64,000 nt of DNA from Oscillospiraceae bacterium (GTDB taxonomy: Bacteria > Bacillota > Clostridia > Oscillospirales > Acutalibacteraceae). Positions 58,099 through 64,000 of this stretch are shown here, one piece after another. Location of the stretch: the NCBI GenBank assembly GCA_015065785.1, contig SVPR01000008.1:1-64000 (forward strand). The letters are read 5' to 3'. The notes under the pieces were generated by a model. It ran no database searches, was not told the origin of the DNA, and saw nothing but the letters and a program-made list of their open reading frames with translations. Both the position numbers and the translations under genes were made by a program. Position 1 is the first letter of the stretch. Each line of letters begins with the position of its first letter.

Positions 58099-59328
58099 AT
58101 GAAAAAAATAATTTTAGTTCTGGTAGCAGTTTTGTCACTGAATTTATCCTCGTGCAGTTATTCGGGGGTGGCTGAAAATATTGACACTAATGCAGAGGTG
58201 CAAGTGGGAGTAACAGAAATAGAAGCAGAAAGGGAGCTTCGTGGTGTGTGGCTCAGCTTTTATGAAATTTCAGCAATGTGTAAGGGTGTCAGTGAAGCTA
58301 CATACAGAATGAATGCAGAGGATGTAATAAGAAATATAAGTGAGAACAAGTTGAATACTGTGTTTTATCAAGTGAGATGCTTCAGCGATGCACTTTATGA
58401 GTCAACTGTTTTTCCCACCTCGAAATATATAGCAGAAGCAGAGGGTGAAAAACTTGAGTTTGACCCGCTTGAAATATTTATTGAAATTGCCAACACATAT
58501 AATGTAGATGTTCACGCGTGGGTTAATCCTTTCAGAGTGTCGTATTCAGTCGATTTTAACTCGCTGAGTGATAGTAACCCAGCAAAAAAGCTTTATAATG
58601 AAAATCAAAACACCGAAAGTCTTATAATTTGTGAAAAAGGTATTTTTTATAATCCTGCAGATGAAAATGCAAGAAAGGTCATTTTGCAGGGTGTAAGAGA
58701 ATTAGTCGAAAATTATGATATAAAAGGAATTCAATTTGATGATTACTTTTACCCCGAAACAGAAAAAATGAACGACGAATCTTGCTATGAAAAATATAAA
58801 TCAAGTGGTGGACAGTTGTCTTTAGCAGAATGGCGAAAGCAGAACATATCAGGCTTTGTTTCATCAGTTTATATGTTAATAAAGGGCTGTGACGAAAATT
58901 TAGTTTTTGGCATCAGTCCGTCAGCAAGCTTCAGCAAAAATGAAAAAATATATGCGGATATTAAGCTCTGGTGTAGTGAAGAGGGCTTTGTTGATTATAT
59001 TATGCCACAGGTTTATTTCGGCTTCTTGAATGAAACAATGCCGTTTGAAACGGTAATAGATGAATGGTGCGAAATTGAGAGGTATAAAGGTGTAAAGCTT
59101 TACTGTGGTTTTTCGCCATATAAATGCGGAGCCTCAGATGAAAATGCAGGTGAGGGCAAGAATGAATGGATAGAAAATGATGATATAATATCAAGACAAT
59201 ATGAATATTTGAAGCAAACCGAGTTTTTTGATGGCTTCGTTTTATATTCTTATTCATATTGCTTTGGTGAAAATGTTACGGAAAATTCAAAAATTGAAAT
59301 TGAAAGACTGTTACAGTATTTGAGGTAA
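58099..59328 (+). CDS. Lipoprotein of the GHL10/DUF187 glycosidase-like family
   Basis: This 409-residue protein has a lipobox LNLSSC (Cys near 19) and a TIM-barrel domain starting ELRGVWLSFYE (about 50). It continues with NTVFYQVRCFSDALY, VHAWVNPFRVSY, GIQFDDYFYPE and DYIMPQVYFGF. This is the pattern of GHL10 (DUF187) proteins, relatives of GH10/GH13 glycosidases that act at the cell surface, probably on peptidoglycan or wall sugars. An Asp pair in GIQFDDYFYP is a candidate active site. It sits two bases after a terminator-like hairpin and is followed by its own terminator. Confidence 0.8.
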   Translation: MKKIILVLVAVLSLNLSSCSYSGVAENIDTNAEVQVGVTEIEAERELRGVWLSFYEISAMCKGVSEATYRMNAEDVIRNISENKLNTVFYQVRCFSDALYESTVFPTSKYIAEAEGEKLEFDPLEIFIEIANTYNVDVHAWVNPFRVSYSVDFNSLSDSNPAKKLYNENQNTESLIICEKGIFYNPADENARKVILQGVRELVENYDIKGIQFDDYFYPETEKMNDESCYEKYKSSGGQLSLAEWRKQNISGFVSSVYMLIKGCDENLVFGISPSASFSKNEKIYADIKLWCSEEGFVDYIMPQVYFGFLNETMPFETVIDEWCEIERYKGVKLYCGFSPYKCGASDENAGEGKNEWIENDDIISRQYEYLKQTEFFDGFVLYSYSYCFGENVTENSKIEIERLLQYLR

Positions 59329-59340
59329 CAGTCTTTTTAC
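59303..59340 (+). terminator. Terminator overlapping the glycosidase-like gene end
   Basis: AAAGACTGTTAC (59303-59314) pairs perfectly with GTAACAGTCTTT (59325-59336), followed by Ts. The stem includes the stop codon at 59326-59328. Confidence 0.9.
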
Positions 59341-59362
59341 AATTTATAAACAGTTTGTTAAT

Positions 59363-59418
59363 TTGACTTGAAAGATGAAATATGGTATTATACATATATA
59401 TTGTATTTTTTTGTCGAA
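59363..59418 (+). promoter_or_regulatory. Promoter and Spo0A-box-like site for the glucosaminidase gene
   Basis: TTGACT at 59363-59368, a 17-nt spacer and TATTAT at 59386-59391 form a good promoter. TTTGTCGAA at 59410-59418, about 12-15 nt after the expected start point, matches the Spo0A box. A bound regulator there would hinder transcription. Confidence 0.6.
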
Positions 59419-59431
59419 ACTAGGTGAGAGT

Positions 59432-61918
59432 ATGAAAAAACAATTTAAAAGAATAATATGCTTGTTGTTGGTTACAGCAACTTGCTTTACAATATTTATG
59501 TCAGCTTCTTCTGTAACTGCTTTTGCAGCAGAAGCAACGCTTGGCGATGTTAATAATGATAATGAAATCACTACAAAAGACGCACTTTTAACAATGCGCT
59601 ATGCTGCTAAGCTTGAAAAGCTTACTGATTCACAAATCAAGGCGGCAGATTACGACAAAAATGGCTATGTAGATTTAGAGGATGCCCGTGCGATTTTAAC
59701 TTATGTTACTTTAGGTGAGGGGTACGGAGATAATCTTAACAGAGCAGGTTTCCCTGCCTCTTATGTTGAGTTGCTTTTAGATTTGCATAAAAAGTATCCT
59801 GATTGGGAATTTGTTCCGTTTAAAACAGGTCTTAAATGGGAAGATGCGGTTATGGGTGAGCATACACCTCACAACAAACAGCTTATTGAAAAGAATGTTG
59901 ATGCATCTTTAAAATGTGCTTGTAGCTCCTGTGATGGTGTTATTCAGGAGGCTTCTTCCTGGGTCAGTGCTTCAAAAGAGGCAATTGAATATTATCTTGA
60001 CCCAAGAAACTTTTTGAATGAACAATATATTTTCCAATTCGAGAGCACTGCTTATTCAGGTAATCACACAAAAGCAGGTGTAGAGGCAATACTTGACGGC
60101 ACATGGATGGAAAATAGTTACATTACTTATTATGATGCGCTTGGTAATTCTAAAACCTACCTTGACTCTAAAGGTAAAAAGGTTAAATATTCTGACGCTA
60201 TTATGCAGGCTGCTAAAGATAGCGGAATGAGTGCTTATTATCTTGCTTCTAAAATTGTTCAGGAGGTAGGCTCTTCAAAGGCATCTTATGCGGGTGGCTC
60301 TTGTGGCACAAATGCCCCATACAACGGTATTTATAATTACTATAATATCGGTGCATATACAGGTGCGGTTGACGGTCTTGAGTGGGCTAATGGTTACCTT
60401 AACACAAAGAGAGCAACAGCAAAGCTTTTAAAAGAACCAAAAGCAGACGCCGCTGTAGTTGTAACAATTCCACAGAACAGTTCATCAATTTATTATATAG
60501 CAGAGGAAAACGGTTATTATTATGTTTCAACTGTAGTAAGCGGAAAAACTTATAAAGGCTATGTACTTAAAAGTGCGGTTAACCCAACAACTACTTACGG
60601 CAGACCGTGGGACAATCCTTATAAATCTATTTACTACGGTGCTCAATATATTTATTCATCATTCTCTAAATATCAATATACAGGCTATTTACAAAAATTT
60701 AATGTAAATAAAGAATCCGGTAGCCTTTATTCTCACGAATATATGGCTAATGTCAGAGCAGCTGCCAGTGAATCCAAGCATACCTATAACGCGTATGTTG
60801 ATGCAGGTATTATTGCTTCGGCAAAGACTTTTGTTATTCCTGTTTTCAACAATATGCCTAATGCAGATATGACAAGAGATGATGCTTTCAAAGCTTCAAG
60901 ACCAACAGTTAAATGCACCTCCTGCAATATGACATCTTTAGTCCTTAATTGGACCGAAGTTGAAAATGCTGAGGGTTACCAGATTTACAGATTGAATGCC
61001 GATGGCACTTCAACAAAAATTGCAACGCTTAATTCGGATACCTTTAGTTATAGAGATACTTTAGGTACGCCTGCAACAAAAGCAACCTACAGAGTAAGGG
61101 CTTATACAACTGCAAAAGATGGTTCTTTGATAGTTTCAAAATATCATCAGTTTGAGGCGTCAACCTCAAGCGATGCACCGACTAATCTGAAGGTTACTTC
61201 AGTAACAGATGAAGCCGTTTCATTAAGCTGGACAGGCGTTAATAATTGCGACGGTTATAGAATTTTCAGATGGGATGCTATCTCTAATTCTTATACTGCA
61301 GTCGGAAAAACATCTGAAACTAAATTTACTGATAAAACGGCTTTGAGTGGCACACAGTATAAATATAAGGTCTGTGCTTATATTTTATTGACACAACATT
61401 TTCATTCGGCTTATACCAATGAAGTTACAGCTAAAACAACAGGTGAGGCGGCAACACAATTGGGCAAAGTTGATGTCAGTGATGTTCTTAATCTAAGGGC
61501 AGAGCCTGACACCAGCGGAACAATTATAATCCAGCTTAAAGCGGGTACTCAGGTTTATATTGTCAAACGCGAGGGCGAATGGTATAAAGTAAGAGTTGTA
61601 GTTGATGGTACAGCCTATACAGGCTACGCTCATTCTGATTACATTGTTATTACAAACAGTGATTTAACCCGTGAGCAATGCCCATACACCGAGCCTACCT
61701 CAACTCTCAGCAGTGGTAACACAGGTGATGGTGTTAAGTGGCTTCAATGGCACCTTTATAAATTAGGTTATTTAAAACAGACTGATATTGATGGTGACTT
61801 TGGCCCAACGACACTTTCGGCAGTTAAAAAATATCAGACAGATAAAAAATTAACTGTTGACGGGCTTGTAGGCTCAGGCACTCGTGGTCAGTTGAAAACA
61901 GATTATAATAATTCATAA
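59432..61918 (+). CDS. Secreted N-acetylglucosaminidase-like autolysin with dockerin, FnIII, SH3 and peptidoglycan-binding domains
   Basis: This 828-residue secreted protein has, in order: a signal peptide (cleavage near TAFAA, residue 32), a type I dockerin (about 35-93; LGDVNNDNEITTKDAL and ADYDKNGYVDLEDARAIL), a glucosaminidase domain (about 105-450; DPRNFLNEQYIFQFE, ASKIVQEVGSS, YNGIYNYYNIGAY), two fibronectin type III domains (about 485-665), an SH3-like domain (VDVSDVLNLRAEPDTSG, about 675) and a peptidoglycan-binding domain 1 (GDGVKWLQWHLYKLGYL, about 765-825). I use the ATG at 59432 behind TAGGTGAGAG. The dockerin next to the signal peptide is unusual; dockerins are more often C-terminal. 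Confidence 0.85.
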   Translation: MKKQFKRIICLLLVTATCFTIFMSASSVTAFAAEATLGDVNNDNEITTKDALLTMRYAAKLEKLTDSQIKAADYDKNGYVDLEDARAILTYVTLGEGYGDNLNRAGFPASYVELLLDLHKKYPDWEFVPFKTGLKWEDAVMGEHTPHNKQLIEKNVDASLKCACSSCDGVIQEASSWVSASKEAIEYYLDPRNFLNEQYIFQFESTAYSGNHTKAGVEAILDGTWMENSYITYYDALGNSKTYLDSKGKKVKYSDAIMQAAKDSGMSAYYLASKIVQEVGSSKASYAGGSCGTNAPYNGIYNYYNIGAYTGAVDGLEWANGYLNTKRATAKLLKEPKADAAVVVTIPQNSSSIYYIAEENGYYYVSTVVSGKTYKGYVLKSAVNPTTTYGRPWDNPYKSIYYGAQYIYSSFSKYQYTGYLQKFNVNKESGSLYSHEYMANVRAAASESKHTYNAYVDAGIIASAKTFVIPVFNNMPNADMTRDDAFKASRPTVKCTSCNMTSLVLNWTEVENAEGYQIYRLNADGTSTKIATLNSDTFSYRDTLGTPATKATYRVRAYTTAKDGSLIVSKYHQFEASTSSDAPTNLKVTSVTDEAVSLSWTGVNNCDGYRIFRWDAISNSYTAVGKTSETKFTDKTALSGTQYKYKVCAYILLTQHFHSAYTNEVTAKTTGEAATQLGKVDVSDVLNLRAEPDTSGTIIIQLKAGTQVYIVKREGEWYKVRVVVDGTAYTGYAHSDYIVITNSDLTREQCPYTEPTSTLSSGNTGDGVKWLQWHLYKLGYLKQTDIDGDFGPTTLSAVKKYQTDKKLTVDGLVGSGTRGQLKTDYNNS

Positions 61919-61920
61919 AA

Positions 61921-61962
61921 ACAAAGCGATAAAGGAATTTAACCTTTATCGCTTTGCTTTTA
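61921..61962. terminator. Bidirectional terminator between autolysin and nagA
   Basis: AAAGCGATAAAGG pairs perfectly with CCTTTATCGCTTT, flanked by T-rich DNA on one side and A-rich DNA on the other. It serves both convergent genes. Confidence 0.88.
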
Positions 61963-63120
61963 TATTAAGTTGCCATTTGTTATAACTGTTTTTATGTTTA
62001 TATCGTCATCAAACAAAACAAAATCTGCATCGTAACCTTTTTCGATTTTACCTTTTTTGTTTCCGTATCCTATTACCTCTGCTGGTGTCAGGGATGCCAT
62101 TCGCACTGCTTCGTAAAGTGGGATTTTAACCTCTTTATACATATTTTTTACGCAATCCTTAAGAGTTGCTACTGAACCTGCTAATGCAGAGCGGTCAGCA
62201 AGCTTCATTGCACCATCTTCAAAAATAACACCCATACCGTTTTCTTGCATGTAAACGGTATTTTCTTTTATGTTACTTGCAGAGAATTCAAGACCATCAG
62301 TTATTAAGTACATTTTTTCTACGCCTTTTGTTTTATAAATAAGCTTTAAAAGACCTTTTGGTAAATGTCTTAAATCACCAATAACCTGTGTGGTTATTTC
62401 ATCAATTGTAAGACCGGCTTCAACAACGCCCGCAACTCTGAAAATTCCTTCCTTAAAGCAAGAGGTACAAGCGTTATAAATATGAGTGACATCACTATAA
62501 CCGTGCTTTACTGCTTCTTCTACCTTTTCATAGCTTGCAGCAGAGTGAGCAATTGATGCTACAATATTTCTTTTTCTTAATTTGTCGCCTAATTCTAAGC
62601 ATCCCTCTTCTTCAGGAGCTGCCCCCATAATTAAAATTTTATCCCAAAGCTCAAATAATTCATCGGGCGGATTTTTTGTTGGATTTAAAATGTTTTCAGG
62701 ACTTTGCGCACCTTTATATTTTAATGAAATGTAAGGGCCCTCATAGTGAAGTCCTAAAATGTTTGCGTTTGCAGATTTTTCGCTTGCTTCCTTAATTGAA
62801 AGCGTTACATCCCTGAGCTGATTTATTGGTGAAGCCAGAGTTGTCGGTACAATAGAAGTTGTACCGTGCTTTAAATGTGCTTCTGCCATATCAATAATAT
62901 CATTGTAGCTTGTGCTCATAGCACTTTTGTTTCCGCCACCGTGAACATGAATATCTATAAAGCCCGGTGAGAGATAGAGTCCGTTTGCGTCAATTACTTT
63001 ATCATTTGAATTTTCTTCGTAACGCTCAACAATATCTTTGATTTTGCCGTTGTCACAAAGCACAATTGCATTTCTGATTTTGTCTGTGAAAACAACATTT
63101 GCATTTTTAATAACAAGCAT
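61960..63120 (-). CDS. nagA: N-acetylglucosamine-6-phosphate deacetylase
   Basis: This 386-residue amidohydrolase has the metal motif GFIDIHVHGGG, the EGPYI glutamate region (LHYEGPYISLKYKGAQ), ASIAHSAAS, THIYNACT and ITDGLEFSAS with the catalytic Asp. It removes the acetate from GlcNAc-6-phosphate so the sugar can enter glycolysis or wall synthesis. Its location beside the secreted glucosaminidase suggests wall recycling. nagB is not adjacent. The start is at 63120, with GAGGT upstream on the minus strand. Confidence 0.93.
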   Translation of the reverse strand: MLVIKNANVVFTDKIRNAIVLCDNGKIKDIVERYEENSNDKVIDANGLYLSPGFIDIHVHGGGNKSAMSTSYNDIIDMAEAHLKHGTTSIVPTTLASPINQLRDVTLSIKEASEKSANANILGLHYEGPYISLKYKGAQSPENILNPTKNPPDELFELWDKILIMGAAPEEEGCLELGDKLRKRNIVASIAHSAASYEKVEEAVKHGYSDVTHIYNACTSCFKEGIFRVAGVVEAGLTIDEITTQVIGDLRHLPKGLLKLIYKTKGVEKMYLITDGLEFSASNIKENTVYMQENGMGVIFEDGAMKLADRSALAGSVATLKDCVKNMYKEVKIPLYEAVRMASLTPAEVIGYGNKKGKIEKGYDADFVLFDDDINIKTVITNGNLI

Positions 63121-63149
63121 TTTCAGTACCTCTTTTATTTGATGATTTT

Positions 63150-63178
63150 ATTGTATTATTATTTTTGCTTACTGTCAA
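63150..63178 (-). promoter_or_regulatory. Sigma-A-type promoter for nagA
   Basis: On the minus strand TTGACA (63173-63178) is followed after 17 nt by TACAAT (63150-63155), 30 nt upstream of the start. Confidence 0.75.
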
Positions 63179-63201
63179 CGAAAATTTTTCTCTCGACTTA
63201 C

Positions 63202-63231
63202 TTTGACAAATTAGTTGTAGCATTTTATTTA
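63202..63231 (+). promoter_or_regulatory. Probable spoIIGA promoter with Spo0A-box-like site
   Basis: TTGACA at 63203-63208, a 17-nt spacer and TATTTA at 63226-63231 lie 25 nt before the ATG. TTTGACAAA at 63202-63210 is the complement of TTTGTCAAA, which fits the Spo0A box. That would agree with the known Spo0A dependence of spoIIGA in other spore formers. Confidence 0.5.
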
Positions 63232-63256
63232 TAATTTAAAAGGTGATTATAAGGTG

Positions 63257-64000
63257 ATGGTGATTTACTTAGATGTTTTAATAGCAGTGAACATTTTTGT
63301 TACATATATACAGCTGGTTTGCACACGGGTAATTGTAAAAAACGATACTAAAAGGTTTGGGCTTATAATTGCCACGCTTTTAGGTGGTGCTTCATCACTT
63401 ATTATATTCTGGGAAGAAATGCCACTTCTGTTTTCAGTTGTTTATAAATTGGCAGTAGGGTGTGCAATTTCATTTATTGCCTTTATGCCGAAAAATAAAA
63501 AGCTTTTTTTAAAAGTAACACTTGCATTCTTTTTTGTTAATTTTATCTTCGGCGGTATTATGTATTTTGCTGAAATTACATTTAATATGAATAGCGTTAT
63601 GTATATGAACGGTACCGTCTATTTTGATATCAGTCTGTTGTTTTTAGTTTCAATGACTTTGATTTGTTACGGGCTGTTGCTTTTAGGTGATTATATTTTA
63701 AAACGCAGGGCAAGTGAAAACACGCTTTATGATGTCAGATTACATTTCAGGAACGAAACAGTGGAATTAAAAGCACTTTATGACACGGGTAATCATCTGA
63801 CAGATGGCGTGGAGTCTAAGCCTGTAATAATTGTTGAGCTTTACGCACTTTTAAAGTTTTTTAATTGTGAGGAAGCAGAATATCTGAAAAGCAGTAGCAT
63901 TACTGCTGAGGTGCCGGATTCATTAAAAAGCGTACTAAGAATTATTCCTTGCAGTTCAGTTACAGGTTCTTCGGTTTTAAAAGCCTTTGTCCCAAGTAAG
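63257..64000 (+). CDS. spoIIGA: SpoIIGA, sigma-E processing protease (3' end outside window)
   Basis: The first 248 residues are present; the frame is still open at the window end. Five hydrophobic helices (about 1-150) are followed by a cytosolic domain with LYDTGNHLTDG, the aspartic-protease-like DTGN motif of SpoIIGA. The N-terminal sequence MVIYLDVLIAVNIFVTYIQL is also typical. It is activated by SpoIIR from the forespore and cleaves pro-sigma-E in the mother cell. The ATG at 63257 follows AAGGTG at 63240-63245. The next gene should be sigE, outside the window. Confidence 0.9.
   Translation, partial: MVIYLDVLIAVNIFVTYIQLVCTRVIVKNDTKRFGLIIATLLGGASSLIIFWEEMPLLFSVVYKLAVGCAISFIAFMPKNKKLFLKVTLAFFFVNFIFGGIMYFAEITFNMNSVMYMNGTVYFDISLLFLVSMTLICYGLLLLGDYILKRRASENTLYDVRLHFRNETVELKALYDTGNHLTDGVESKPVIIVELYALLKFFNCEEAEYLKSSSITAEVPDSLKSVLRIIPCSSVTGSSVLKAFVPSK

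Overview
The window looks like chromosomal DNA of a low-GC, spore-forming, anaerobic gut or rumen Clostridium relative, most likely of the Ruminococcaceae/Oscillospiraceae type. The evidence is T-box leaders, a SCIFF peptide with its radical SAM maturase, the sporulation genes sipL and spoIIGA, a ferredoxin-dependent 2-oxoacid oxidoreductase, two dockerin-bearing secreted proteins, a GH3 glycosidase, and the order rplS-lepB-lepB-ylqF-rnhB-yraN. I saw no rRNA, tRNA, CRISPR array, prophage or complete insertion sequence. Most transcription runs on the + strand.

Layout. 1-1.3 kb: a tautomerase and a GtrA-like membrane protein. 1.4-11.2 kb: two T-box-controlled units. The first encodes one XRE-cupin-acyl-CoA ligase fusion. 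The second encodes a paralogous fusion, a P-loop ATPase, a four-subunit VOR-type oxidoreductase and a branched-chain aminotransferase. I read the T-box specifiers as Ile (AUC) and Val (GUA). The most economical reading is amino-acid-starvation-controlled synthesis of isoleucine and valine from branched short-chain acids: activation to CoA, reductive carboxylation, transamination. 11.2-15.4 kb: an accessory stretch with an ECF sigma/anti-sigma pair, small secreted and membrane proteins and decaying gene fragments. 15.5-21.4 kb: TetR, LCP cell-wall ligase, SipL and a two-component system. 21.4-26.2 kb: the rplS housekeeping block and an M19 dipeptidase. 26.2-30.7 kb: a 389-bp multi-hairpin element, a PpiC foldase and a large anchored extracellular protein. 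30.7-34.8 kb: an ene-reductase with both subunits of aconitase X. 36.3-39.4 kb: SCIFF/ScfB and a PLP decarboxylase. 39.6-46.7 kb: an LRR-dockerin protein, an amino-acid ABC transporter, an orphan binding protein and GH3. 47-54 kb: a WYL regulator, a small HEXXH protein, MreB, PolA, RimI and TsaD. 54-64 kb: a candidate small RNA, a binding protein with swapped lobes, a GPH symporter, a glycosidase-like lipoprotein, a dockerin-glucosaminidase, NagA and the start of spoIIGA.

Scattered through the intergenic spaces are at least eight copies of a composite repeat. Each has, or had, a roughly 47-nt hairpin built on AAGTTCTATCATTT and its inverse. It is flanked by short arrays of many different 7-nt units and by small palindromes. 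Several copies supply the stop codon or last residues of the neighbouring gene. The systems I consider most worth following up are the T-box/ligase-fusion pathway, the ene-reductase/aconitase X operon, the composite heptad repeats, the multi-hairpin element, the permuted binding protein and the candidate small RNA.
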